A stretch of DNA of 64,000 nucleotides from Bog-756 sp963699085 (GTDB lineage Bacteria > Actinomycetota > Acidimicrobiia > Acidimicrobiales > RAAP-2): contig CAVOTH010000001.1 of the NCBI GenBank assembly GCA_963699085.1, positions 62,001 to 126,000 on the forward strand. The letters run 5' to 3'. A program made the translations under genes and the position numbers. Every line of letters starts with the position of its first letter. The stretch's first letter is position 1. Of this stretch, positions 17,305 to 25,784 are shown one piece after another. The notes beneath the pieces are model-generated. The model was not told where the DNA came from. It was given only the letters and a program-made list of their open reading frames with translations, and did no database searches.

Positions 17305-17877
17305 TCAGTCGCCGGCCCCGGCGCGGCTCTGGATCCACTCCTCCGTGGTGATCACGGATGCTTGCCGCGGGAAGACCTTCTCCGTCAGGACCCGGTGGAC
17401 CTCGGGATCGGCGTCGGCGCACCCGTCCGCCAGCACGGTGAGGTCGTAATCGAGGTCGGCGGCCTGGCGGAGGGTGGAAAGTACGACTCCGCTGGTGGCG
17501 ATCCCGGTCAGTACCAGCGACCGCACCTCGAGTGATCGGAGAACGACCTCCAGGTCGCTGCCGGTGAAGGCACTGACCCTCTTCTTCACCACCACCACGT
17601 CGCCGGCCTCCGGCCCGACGGCCGGGTGGATCTGGGTCGCCGGGTCGTCGAGTGCCATGGCCGCCGAGGCGGCGATAGCCGAAAAAGCCCGGTTGTGGGA
17701 GCTGATGTCGGCTCCGTCGGGGCGAAATGCCACGCGCACGTGAACAACCGTGACACCGGTCTTCCGGGCAGCCGCCGTCACCTCGCCCAGCCGGACCAAC
17801 AGCGCATCCGCCTCGGACGGCACCCGCGCCACGATTCCGTTCTGTACGTCCATGACCAGCAGTGCAGTGGTTTCCAT
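17305..17877 (-). CDS. Isochorismatase-like cysteine hydrolase family protein lacking the catalytic cysteine
   Basis: A 190-residue isochorismatase-fold protein with the catalytic Asp in LLVMDVQNGI and Lys in VVVKKRVSAFTGSDLE. At the nucleophile position, where nicotinamidase-type enzymes have GxxTxxCV, it reads GIATSGVVLST, so the cysteine is absent. Members without it either work like isochorismatases (no covalent step) or have unknown roles. ATG 17877 gives the METTALLVMDVQ start. Neighbours do not reveal a pathway. Confidence 0.82.
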   Translation of the reverse strand: METTALLVMDVQNGIVARVPSEADALLVRLGEVTAAARKTGVTVVHVRVAFRPDGADISSHNRAFSAIAASAAMALDDPATQIHPAVGPEAGDVVVVKKRVSAFTGSDLEVVLRSLEVRSLVLTGIATSGVVLSTLRQAADLDYDLTVLADGCADADPEVHRVLTEKVFPRQASVITTEEWIQSRAGAGD

Positions 17878-17960
17878 TCTCCCAGTCTTACCCTGCGCGG
17901 GAGAGGTGGACAGGCCGGAAGGTGAGGGTGCGGCCGGGCCGGGAACCCGTTGGTATCCGG

Positions 17961-18401
17961 TCAGTCGGCCTCGGCGCTCACGTTGAACATCCACCGCACG
18001 CCGAACCTGTCGAGCGTCACACCCCAGTACGAGCCCCAGGGCATCAGGTCGAGGCCGACCGTGTCCGACCCACCCTCGGACAAGGTGGCGAACAGGCGTT
18101 CAGCCTCCTCGCGGGTGTCGGGTTCGAGATTCAGGGTGGTGTTGTTGCCGATCCGCAGGCCATGGCCCATGGACTCCAGCATGTCGGTGCCCATGATCAC
18201 GTGACCGGCCAGGATCGGAAGCTCGACGTGCATAACCATCGGGCGCTCGTGCTCAGGCAACTGGGGCGCATCCGGAGGGGCGGGAACGTCACCGAACCGA
18301 CTGATCGGAACGCTGAACTCGGTGCCGAAGACCGAGGCGTAGAAGTTGAACGCCTCCTCGGTGTTCCCCATGAAGTTGAGGTAGGTGCTGACTCGGCTCA
18401 T
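17961..18401 (-). CDS. VOC superfamily protein, PhnB-like
   Basis: A 146-residue protein of the glyoxalase/bleomycin-resistance fold in the PhnB/3-demethylubiquinone-methyltransferase-like subfamily. Visible features are YLNFMGNTEEAFNFYASVFG at the start, VMHVELPILAGHVIMGTD in the middle and GSYWGVTLDRFGVRWMFN at the end. Despite the subfamily name these proteins have no proven methyltransferase activity. Upstream GTG/ATG options are not needed; ATG 18401 is at the conserved start. Confidence 0.83.
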   Translation of the reverse strand: MSRVSTYLNFMGNTEEAFNFYASVFGTEFSVPISRFGDVPAPPDAPQLPEHERPMVMHVELPILAGHVIMGTDMLESMGHGLRIGNNTTLNLEPDTREEAERLFATLSEGGSDTVGLDLMPWGSYWGVTLDRFGVRWMFNVSAEAD

Positions 18402-18494
18402 CGATCACTCCCTGTCGAACTGTCGGGATGCCATCATGCACCGATCGCCCGATCGGTGCCGGATCGGGCGGAGGACTTCCATTCGCAGGTCCGG

Positions 18495-18914
18495 TCAGCC
18501 AGGGAGGATGCCAGTGGCCGAACTGGCCACGAAGGTGGCTACCAGCCGCTGGTCCTCGACCATGGCCCGGCGGAAGGCATCCCAATCCTCGTGTTCGCCG
18601 TTACCACGACGGTAGTAGTCGACCAGCCTGTCGACCACGGCGTCATCGGGCGACCGGGCTACGTCACTCAGTTCGACCCGCCCGTCGAATCCCGCCCACA
18701 CGAACACGTCGTCGCTCGGTACGAAGAGGGCAGCCCGAGGATCACGCATCAGGTTCTTCGTCTTGGCCCGGGTCGCGGTCACCGAGATGGTGAATCGATC
18801 ACCATCGAGGAGGTAGAAGATCACCGACTGCTGGGGACGGCCGTCGCTGCGAATCGTGGTGAGGAGTGCATTGCGGCGACCAGCGGCAAATGTAAGCGCC
18901 CGATCGAGGTCCAT
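18495..18914 (-). CDS. PPOX-class F420-dependent oxidoreductase family protein
   Basis: A 139-residue split-beta-barrel flavin/F420-binding protein. The segment NALLTTIRSDGRPQQSVIFYLLDGDRF and the TATRAKTKNLMRDPRAALFV block are signatures of the pyridoxamine-oxidase-like F420-dependent families of actinobacteria. The likely role is reduction of an unidentified substrate with reduced F420. It is the first of two such proteins in the window (other at 45962). Confidence 0.82.
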   Translation of the reverse strand: MDLDRALTFAAGRRNALLTTIRSDGRPQQSVIFYLLDGDRFTISVTATRAKTKNLMRDPRAALFVPSDDVFVWAGFDGRVELSDVARSPDDAVVDRLVDYYRRGNGEHEDWDAFRRAMVEDQRLVATFVASSATGILPG

Positions 18915-18989
18915 GAACGCATGTTAGGGGGACCGTTCGCCCCTGCATCCACCCGTGTCGGCCGGCCTGCCGCCGCTGCCGGCGGTCAG

Positions 18990-19260
18990 ACGGATAAGGA
19001 GATGGGGCCGTCGATGAAAGCTGCGATCACACAGTCGGATCGAGCCGGCGGAATCGCTCACGATCTCTTGTCCTCGATCTCCCACGCGCCGTCTCCTCGA
19101 GCAGGTGGGCGATGATCCACAGCAGGTCGACCGGAGGTTCGACGTTGTCGGCACGGCGGTACTCTCCGGAATCGAGGGCGTGACGGGCACCTCCGACGTG
19201 GTGGACCATGCCGGGGTGCCCAGCGGTACGCCTCCGACGACTGGACTCACGGACAGGTCG
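18990..19260 (-). pseudogene. Degenerate DinB/DUF664-type protein fragment
   Basis: On the minus strand the stretch ARHALDSGEYRR, VDLLWIIAHLLEETARG matches the C-terminal core of DUF664/DinB-like proteins (usual form WVLLHMIEETARHAGH), but the expected following residues are spread over two other frames (AGSIRLCDRSF, then IDGPISLSV). No start or complete domain is found. It looks like the decayed end of a DinB-family gene, a group linked to mycothiol-dependent detoxification. Boundaries are approximate. Confidence 0.4.
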
Positions 19261-19282
19261 ATACTCGTCCGTGCTTCCGGGC

Positions 19283-19597
19283 TCAGTCGTCCCAGCCGTA
19301 CTGGGGGCGACGGTCGGGAGGCACCAGGTCGAGATACTCATCGGCGTGGGTGTCGATGAAACTGCGGACATAGGGACAGTGGGGCAGAACACCCAGACCG
19401 CGTCGGCGGGCGTCGTCGAGCGCGAACCGGATGAGTACGCCCGCCAGCCCTTGGCCGGACCACTTGACATCGATCTGGGTATGGAGGAATTCGATCAGTC
19501 CGTCGGAGATCCGGTAGCTGGCAAAGCCGACCACGGAGCCGTCCTCCTCTAGCTCGTAGCGGAATCTGGCAGGGGTGTCGTGGACATCGGTAGTCAT
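19283..19597 (-). CDS. GNAT-like N-acetyltransferase domain protein (YjdJ type)
   Basis: A 104-residue minimal acetyltransferase of the short GCN5-related group: RFRYELEEDGSVVGFASYRI, then FLHTQIDVKWSGQGLAGVLI (CoA loop GQGLAG) and LGVLPHCPYVRSFIDTH. In human and bacterial homologues the cysteine in HCPY is conserved. Function of the group is poorly known. It lies just upstream (in transcription order) of the degenerate DinB fragment. Confidence 0.82.
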   Translation of the reverse strand: MTTDVHDTPARFRYELEEDGSVVGFASYRISDGLIEFLHTQIDVKWSGQGLAGVLIRFALDDARRRGLGVLPHCPYVRSFIDTHADEYLDLVPPDRRPQYGWDD

Positions 19598-19953
19598 CGG
19601 ATTCCCTTCCGGTCAAGGTCGAAGGTCTGGCGCGCGTGCGAATCGGTCGACATTGGCCTCCCGGGATTGCGGCCACGGACGGAGGCCCCGGAGCGGGTGG
19701 CACCCTAATGGACGCACTGGGATGGGCGCACTGACGTCGACCAGCAGCAGGTGCCGGGAATGCAGCAGGCCCTTCCGGCTGTTGAACACTGTGCCGCGCC
19801 GTCCCTCACCCTGGCACCCCTGGGACGGCGAGCGCACGGGACGCAACGATGGAGGCGAGGCCCGGGGACTTGACGATCGCCTTGAAAATCGGTCGATCCA
19901 GGTGGTTTGAGGCTCAAGGCGGCGAGGTAGGGATAAGAGGGCGAGGAGGCACA
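19598..19953. other. Intergenic region, 356 bp
   Basis: Divergent region between a minus-strand GNAT gene and the plus-strand membrane protein gene. No coding similarity, RNA gene or clear operator seen. AT-rich TTGAAAATCGG near 19878 may belong to the promoter of the downstream gene. Confidence 0.3.
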
Positions 19954-20775
19954 ATGCGAGAGGGAAATGGCTACTTCGGACGGCTTGCCCCGGCCCAGCC
20001 CGACGCAGATTTGCGACCTCGAGTCGCAACCGTGGCCGACGCCTGGGCGCAGTGGCGTCGACCTGTCGCTGTCATCATTGGCATCGTCGGGATCGCTCTC
20101 TACAACTGGTGGCTTCCTGTAGCTCTTCTGGGCCGACTGTTGACCACGCCGAACGAGCTGTTCAGCGACCTCGAGGCCACCGGGCGCCCCGATGCCTCAC
20201 TTCTGCAACACCTCGACCTTGCCGCCGGGATCGTGATGGTCGTCGCCCTTCTGCTCCGTGGTCGGGTCGGGCCGGACGGCCGCCGGTCCGAGTGGCCGTG
20301 GCTCGTCGCCTGGGCTGTGGCGGGGGCCGTCGGGGGACGATTCTCCTACGCCTGCCCCGAAGGTCTGAGCGCGGCATGCAGGTCGGCGGAGTGGCGACTG
20401 GCACTTCCGCCGCACCACTATGTCCACGTCATCGCCGGCATCGTCGAGTTCGCCGCCGCGACGGTGGCGGTCTACCTCGCCTGGCAGCGGACCCGCACGC
20501 GTGAGCGGCCAACCACCCGCACCATTCGGTGGACGGGGCGGGTGCTCGTTGCGGCCTACCCGTTGCTCGGGCTGTCGTATCTGACCGACCGCCTCGGTGT
20601 GTTCGCTGAGCCGATCTTCTTCATCTGCTTTTCCGTGATGGCGATGGTGGAACTGCTCGAGCCGGATTGGAGCCCTCGATCTGCGGACGCAGGTCAACGA
20701 GCCGTGGCCGCCGATCAACTGGCCATGGACGCTGACCCGCAGGCCACGGTCTGCAAGTCCGCCCGGGACGGGTGA
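19954..20775 (+). CDS. DUF998-like integral membrane protein
   Basis: A 273-residue protein with about five to six hydrophobic helices (PVAVIIGIVGIALYNWWL; LAAGIVMVVALLL; WLVAWAVAGAVGG; HVIAGIVEFAAATVAVYLA; VAAYPLLGLSYL; FICFSVMAMVEL). An extracytoplasmic loop with two cysteines (FSYACPEGLSAACRSAEW) is typical of the DUF998 group. Function unknown. ATG 19954 is preceded by GAGGAGG (19942-19948), a good ribosome site; the longer frame from 19849 has none. Confidence 0.72.
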   Translation: MREGNGYFGRLAPAQPDADLRPRVATVADAWAQWRRPVAVIIGIVGIALYNWWLPVALLGRLLTTPNELFSDLEATGRPDASLLQHLDLAAGIVMVVALLLRGRVGPDGRRSEWPWLVAWAVAGAVGGRFSYACPEGLSAACRSAEWRLALPPHHYVHVIAGIVEFAAATVAVYLAWQRTRTRERPTTRTIRWTGRVLVAAYPLLGLSYLTDRLGVFAEPIFFICFSVMAMVELLEPDWSPRSADAGQRAVAADQLAMDADPQATVCKSARDG

Positions 20776-21061
20776 TCAGGGCGGCGGTAGACCCGGGGAC
20801 GTCACACTGGTTCCGACCGGGTCCGGCGTGACTGCGGTCACCACCATCGAGGTCGTGAGAGCCGTTCGGCCCAGGTCGGCTCGGTCCCGGTCCTGCGTGC
20901 CCTGCCCGCCTGCCGGATTCAGCCCTCGATCGGGTGGCTGTAGGGCCTCCCCCCTTGGCTGCACGACGCCTGACCCTTCACGGGTACTGGGTGACTTGGC
21001 GCCAGATGTGGGCCCAAGAATGTGGACTCAGTCGGCCGACTGACCTACCGGCCGGCCTGTA

Positions 21062-21463
21062 TTAGTGGTCGTGGGCGTGTTCGTGCTGGTGGTCGTGGTC
21101 GTGGTCGCCTGAGGCGATCTCACGCTGGATCTCCTCCATGTCGAGGTTCACGGCCTGGGAGATGAGGTCCTCGAGCGCTTCACCGGGGAGGGCACCGGGC
21201 TGGCTGAACACGATGACCTGATCACGGAGGATCATCAGTGTCGGGATCGACTGGATACCGAACGAGGCGGCCAGCTCCTGTTGGGCCTCCGTGTCGATCT
21301 TGCCGAATACGAGGTCGGGGTGAGCTTCAGAAGCCGACTCGAAAATCGGACCGAACGCTCGGCAGGGCCCGCACCACGAGGCCCAGAAGTCGACCAGAAC
21401 GGTGTCGTTGCTCGACACCACTTTCGCAAAGTTCTCGTTGGTCAGTTCCACTGTCGCCATCAT
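21062..21463 (-). CDS. Thioredoxin with histidine-rich C-terminal tail
   Basis: A 133-residue thioredoxin with the WCGPC active site at residues 30-34, cis-Pro in IPTLMIL and no signal peptide, so a cytoplasmic disulfide reductase. After the normal fold (~110 residues) it continues into an acidic linker and a tail in which His alternates with Asp/Glu (DHDHDHQHEHAHDH). Such a tail could bind Ni, Zn or Co; this is inference. Thioredoxin lengths are normally ~105-110. The start could be either of two adjacent ATGs (21463 or 21460). Confidence 0.9.
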   Translation of the reverse strand: MMATVELTNENFAKVVSSNDTVLVDFWASWCGPCRAFGPIFESASEAHPDLVFGKIDTEAQQELAASFGIQSIPTLMILRDQVIVFSQPGALPGEALEDLISQAVNLDMEEIQREIASGDHDHDHQHEHAHDH

Positions 21464-21605
21464 GCGCTCCCTTCCGAGCTCTCTGGCATGGTCAACACCG
21501 ACGCGTTGCCTACTATTTCAGCCCGTTGTCCGTTTGTGACGGCCCGTTTCACGGGTCCGTTTCCGGAAGCGAGCACGGCATCGATGCAGAACCTCTGCCG
21601 TCGGC

Positions 21606-22157
21606 TCAGCTGATCTTCTGAAGGTCGACGATGAAGATCAGCGTGTCGTTGGCGGCGATGCCCGCACCTGGGGACGAGGCACCGTAGGCGAGGTTCGGCG
21701 GGATGATCAGCTCCCGGCGGCCACCTACCTGCATGCCCACGACACCCTGGTCCCAACCGGGTATGACCTGGCCCTCGCCCAGCGTGAACTGGAACGCTTG
21801 ATGGCGAGACCAGGAAGAGTCGAACACCTTGCCACTCGAGTAGGCGACGCCGACGTACTGGACCGACACGGTGTCCCCGGCCTTGGCGGCGGGACCGGTC
21901 CCGACGATGAGGTCCTTCGACTCCAACTGGGTCGGGGGTGCACCGGGCGGAACGGTGATGGTCGGCTCGGTTCCGAGGGTCCCGGCCGCCGACGGGTCGG
22001 AGATCGTGCCCATCGACGCCGTGGAGGCTGGTGCCGTTGTAGTCGCCGCACCGGTGGTGGTGGTCGTGGTCGAGTTCGATGACGAACTTCCGCACGCAGC
22101 CATTCCCAGGCCTGCCGCGGCCACGAGGACGAGGGTCAAGGTTCGGACGCGGGTCAT
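21606..22157 (-). CDS. Lipoprotein FKBP-type peptidyl-prolyl isomerase
   Basis: A 183-residue exported protein. The first ~22 residues form a signal peptide ending in the lipobox GMAAC, followed by a Ser/Thr-rich linker and an FKBP domain (VSVQYVGVAYSSGKVFDSSW, GQVIPGWDQGVVGMQVGGRR, LIIPPNLAYG). It would fold proline-containing proteins at the outer face of the membrane. Start ATG 22157 gives the complete signal sequence. Gene order thioredoxin - FKBP on the same strand suggests a protein-folding pair, though 142 bp separate them. Confidence 0.9.
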   Translation of the reverse strand: MTRVRTLTLVLVAAAGLGMAACGSSSSNSTTTTTTGAATTTAPASTASMGTISDPSAAGTLGTEPTITVPPGAPPTQLESKDLIVGTGPAAKAGDTVSVQYVGVAYSSGKVFDSSWSRHQAFQFTLGEGQVIPGWDQGVVGMQVGGRRELIIPPNLAYGASSPGAGIAANDTLIFIVDLQKIS

Positions 22158-22289
22158 GTGGGGGAATTCCTTTCGGTGTTGTCCGGGCCGGACGCCGACA
22201 GCGGCCCGACCGATTGTCAGACGGTAGTCGCGCAGACCGGGCACCGCCGATCAGGCCGGCCCGATACACCCGGCTGCCACCATGGCCCG

Positions 22290-23570
22290 ATGCTCCTCGA
22301 CCGCCTCGCCCTGGTCACCGACCAGCTCCGCTCCTCGGTGGCCGGGCTGGACCCCGAACGGCTCAGCGGACCTGACGCCGCCCGCCTTCTATCGGCGTTC
22401 GCCGAGATCGAACGCCTGGGGGCGGCCGGCAAACTCCTGTCGGCCCGTCGGGTGGAATCCTCCAACGTCTGGCGGCGTTCCGGACACCGGTCGGCCGCCG
22501 CCCATGTGGCCGACGCCACAGGAACGGGGATCGGCCCCGCCATCACCGCCCTCGAGACGGCCCGCCACCTCGGGTCGTTGCCCGCCACCGACGAAGCCGT
22601 CCGCCAAGGCCGTCTGTCCGAAACTCAGGTCAAAGAGATCGCCGGGGCCGCCATCCTCCAGCCGGAGGCGGAGCTGTCCCTGGTGGAAGCTGCCGGTGAG
22701 CAGCCACTCAGTGTCCTCAAGCTGCGCTGCAAGCGGGTCCGAGCCGCCGGACAGGATCCGCGCGCCTCATACGAGACGATCCGACGGGGTCGCTACTTCC
22801 GCAACTGGGTCGACGATGCCGGCGCGGTGCGCTTCGACGCGCGTCTGACCCCCGACGAGGGCGCCAAACTGCTTGCCTCGGTCGAGGCCGAGACCGACCG
22901 GCTGATGGCGGCTGCCCGGAAGGCCGGTGTGGACGAGCCCCGCAAGGCATTGTCGGCCGATGCCCTTGTCGGCCTCGCGTGTGGACGATCGGAGTCGGCC
23001 GGTGCATCTGGATCCGCATCCTCTGGCGGCGCCACGTGCGGGTCGACGGGATCGCGCCCGGCCGGCAGTCCCTCCGCCGTCGTCCATGTGCGGGTCGACC
23101 ACGCTGCACTCATGCGGGGGCACGTCGATGCCGGCGAGCTGTGCGAGATCCCGGGTGTTGGCCCTATCCCGGTCGAGGTTGCCCGGCGCCTGGCGGCCGA
23201 CGCCTACCTCCATGTCCTGGTGACCGACGGAGTCGACGTGACCGCGGTCGCCCGTGGGGGCCGCACGATTCCGGCGGCCCTACGGGTGGCGTTGAGCGAA
23301 CGTGACCCGCTGTGCGTGGTGCCCGGGTGCGACACACGTGACCACCTGGAGATCGACCACCTCCTCCCGTTCGCCGACGGCGGCGAGGCAAGCATGGCGA
23401 ACCTCGCTCGGCTGTGTCACTGGCACCACTACCTGAAGACCCACCATGGGCACCGACTGGAGCGCGGCGAGCCCGGCGGCGGGCCTGGCGACGCACCAGG
23501 TCCGACCTGGCTGTGGAGGGCGCCGGACGAACCGCCGGTCGTCCCACGACGAATCCGACGTTCAGGCTGA
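22290..23570 (+). CDS. DUF222 / HNH endonuclease domain protein (13E12-repeat type)
   Basis: A 426-residue protein with an N-terminal helical DUF222 domain and a C-terminal HNH nuclease motif: CVVPGCDTRDHLEIDHLLPF, then NLARLCHWHHYLKTH. The two cysteines, DH pair and HH are the zinc and metal-binding residues. These proteins occur in many paralogous copies in actinobacteria; their biological role is unsettled (mobile-element or defence origin proposed). A low-complexity linker rich in Ser/Gly lies around residues 230-265. ATG 22290 is the first start downstream of the divergent FKBP promoter. Confidence 0.85.
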   Translation: MLLDRLALVTDQLRSSVAGLDPERLSGPDAARLLSAFAEIERLGAAGKLLSARRVESSNVWRRSGHRSAAAHVADATGTGIGPAITALETARHLGSLPATDEAVRQGRLSETQVKEIAGAAILQPEAELSLVEAAGEQPLSVLKLRCKRVRAAGQDPRASYETIRRGRYFRNWVDDAGAVRFDARLTPDEGAKLLASVEAETDRLMAAARKAGVDEPRKALSADALVGLACGRSESAGASGSASSGGATCGSTGSRPAGSPSAVVHVRVDHAALMRGHVDAGELCEIPGVGPIPVEVARRLAADAYLHVLVTDGVDVTAVARGGRTIPAALRVALSERDPLCVVPGCDTRDHLEIDHLLPFADGGEASMANLARLCHWHHYLKTHHGHRLERGEPGGGPGDAPGPTWLWRAPDEPPVVPRRIRRSG

Positions 23571-23603
23571 CTCACGCCATGCCCTTCCGGCCGGATGCCC
23601 GCC

Positions 23604-24936
23604 CTATGCCGGGTCGTCCCGGTCGTCGACGCCACCTTCACGCCGGTCGGCCGACCACAGCGGTGTCGGCGCTGTCGCCTCGGTCCCAGCGTCGATGTGG
23701 TCGCCGCCGTCGTTGTCGTGGTCGTCCATCCACGCCGCCTCAGCTCGTAGGGCGAGCTCGCGCAATGGCATACCTGTCCGTCGGGCTGCGGCGGCGACGT
23801 CATCGTGCTCCGCCTTCACCCGTCCGGCCCCGACCTTCACCCGGATGAGTTGACCATCGACCACCACCGACTCGATCGACCGGGCGGCCGGCCAACGCTC
23901 CGCCGTGGTGAGGCGCACGCCGAGCGAGCCGGTCGTCGAGCGCAGGACCGTGCGGAGTTCGGGCACGAGTACCGGTTCGCATAGAACATGCACCACGAAT
24001 CCGGGACGGCCCTTCTTCATGATCACGGGCGACAGCCAGGCATCATGAGCACCCGACTCCAGCAACAACGAGACGGCGTGGGCCAGCTGCTCTCCGGTGG
24101 CATCGTCGACCGTGACCTCGAGCATTGCCACCGGCTGGCCGGCGTCGGCTTCACGGTCGGTGCCCCCCGCGCCGTCCCCACTCATTCGGGTGCCGATCAC
24201 CACCTGCGTGCAGTTGGGAAGCTCCTCGAGCTCACGGCTTCCTGCACCGAAACCCTGGGCGGCCACCTGCATGGCCGGCATCGGCCCGAATCCGGACGAG
24301 AGGGCGGCCAGCAGGGCGGCACCGGTCGGGGTGGTCAGTTCGAACGGTAGGTCGCGCCCCCAGGATGGGACCCCCTTCAGCAGACCGATCACAGCCGGCG
24401 CCGGGTTGGGGAGCATCCCATGGGCAGCGCGGACCATCCCCGTTCCAGTGGCCACGGCGCTGGCCCGAACTTCGTCGACCCCGAGGAACTCGAGCGCCGC
24501 CGCCGTTCCCACGACGTCGATGATCGTGTCGTGCCCTCCCACCTCGTGGAAGTGGACCTGTTCGACGGGACGTCGGTGGAGTGCGGCCTCGACCTCGGCC
24601 AGAGCGGCGAATGTGGCGAGTGAGCGGGCAGCCACCCGCTCGGGCAGGCGCGCCTCCTCGACCAGACCCACGATGTGGGAGTACGTGCGGACGACCACGT
24701 GATCCTGCACCGTGACGATGGCCCGACTGGCGGCGATTCCGCCGCGCAGCACCGGCTCGACCTCGAGACCCCACCCCCCGAACGGCAGCCGGTTCGAGCA
24801 GTCCCACGACCTCGTCGACATCGGCACCGGCGTCGATGAGGCTGCCGAGAGCCATGTCCCCGGCGATCCCGGCGAAGCAGTGGAACCAGGCGACGGTGCG
24901 GCCGGATCCATCGATCGGCGTGGCCAACGGGCTCAC
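23604..24936 (-). CDS. larC: Nickel-insertion protein LarC (pyridinium-3,5-bisthiocarboxylate mononucleotide nickel insertase), +1 frameshifted
   Basis: LarC puts nickel into the pincer cofactor using CTP. The N-terminus (TVAWFHCFAGIAGDMALGSL, GADVDEVVGLLE) is in one frame and the rest (LPFGGWGLEVEPVLRGGIAA, VHFHEVGGHDTIIDVVG, ATGTGMVRAAHG, LTTPTGAALL) in the next. Deleting one base from GG at 24791-24792 restores LLERLPFGGW. With GTG 24936, which overlaps the larB stop by GTGA, the restored protein is about 444 residues, normal for the family. The tail is His/Asp-rich (AAWMDDHDNDGGDHID). Lactobacillus plantarum LarC uses a programmed frameshift, but at a different place; here an indel is more likely. 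Confidence 0.85.
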
Positions 24937-25761
24937 GGGATCATCCGGGCGATGGCGCACGCGGCACCGAACCCGTTGTCGATTCCGACGACCGTGATCC
25001 CCGCGGCGCACGACGCGTGCATGGCCAACAGAGCGGTGACTCCCTCGAGCGCCGCGCCATAACCGGTGCTGGTGGGCACGGCCACGACCGGGGCCGGAGT
25101 GATTCCCCCGACCAGGCTGGCCAGCGCGCCTTCCATCCCCGCCACCACCACCACGGCATCGGTCTCCGCCAGTTCGTCGGCCGACGCCAGCAATCGGTGG
25201 ACTCCGGCTACCCCACAGTCGGCCAGCAGGATCGGCCGGAGTCCGAGCGCCACCAGCGTGGCCTCGCATTCACGCGCTACCGGCAGGTCCGAAGTGCCGG
25301 CGGTGATCACCAGCGTGCGAGCCACCCGGGGCGCGGCCGGACGCCAGACCACCGTCGACAGTTCACCGCGCACCTGGTCGGACCCGGTGGCACGTCCGGT
25401 GACGGTCCGGATCCCACCGGGATGGTCCTCGAGCACACGGGAGGCCTGGTCCTCGTCGGCTCGGGTCAAGATGACCGGACTCCCGCCACCGGCGCCGGCA
25501 CTTTGCCTCCGACGGCCCCTGCCCGTTCCCGATCGACACGCCGGTGAGCAGCTCGCCCACAATGGCCGAGCACTGGTCCGCCGTCTTGCCCTGACCGTAG
25601 ACAGCCTCCGGAAGCCCCTGTCGAAGCGAGCGGTGGTGGTCCACTTTGGCGAATCCGAGGTCGGCGAACGGGAGGCGGCGGAGAAGGAGCATCGCATCGT
25701 CTGGAGAGCAGACCCCAGATCGGACATCGTCCAGAAGGCGCTGCAGCGCGAGTTCGTCCAT
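24933..25761 (-). CDS. larB: NaAD carboxylase/hydrolase LarB (nickel-pincer cofactor synthesis), +1 frameshifted
   Basis: LarB carboxylates the nicotinic ring of NaAD and cleaves off AMP, the first step to the cofactor. The first half (MDELALQRLLDDVRSG, FAKVDHHRSLRQGLPEAVYG) reads from ATG 25761; the second half (SPVILTRADEDQASRVLE, VITAGTSDLPVARECEATL, ADCGVAGVHRL, VAGMEGALASLVGG, AVPTSTGYGA) is in the adjacent frame. The two belong together as one ~275-residue LarB; the +1 shift lies between about 25470 and 25560. The AIR-carboxylase-like C-terminal domain is intact. larC follows with a 4-bp overlap. Confidence 0.85.
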
Positions 25762-25784
25762 GATGTTCACTATCCTGCCTGTCC

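Noticed and set aside
17862..19115. Long plus-strand open frame (417 codons) over the VOC and PPOX genes
   Set aside because: Both opposite-strand genes are clear family members; the plus frame is a shadow.
24785..24800. Programmed ribosomal frameshift in larC
   Set aside because: No slippery heptamer is evident, the position differs from the known Lactobacillus case, and several unrelated genes in the window show the same type of indel.
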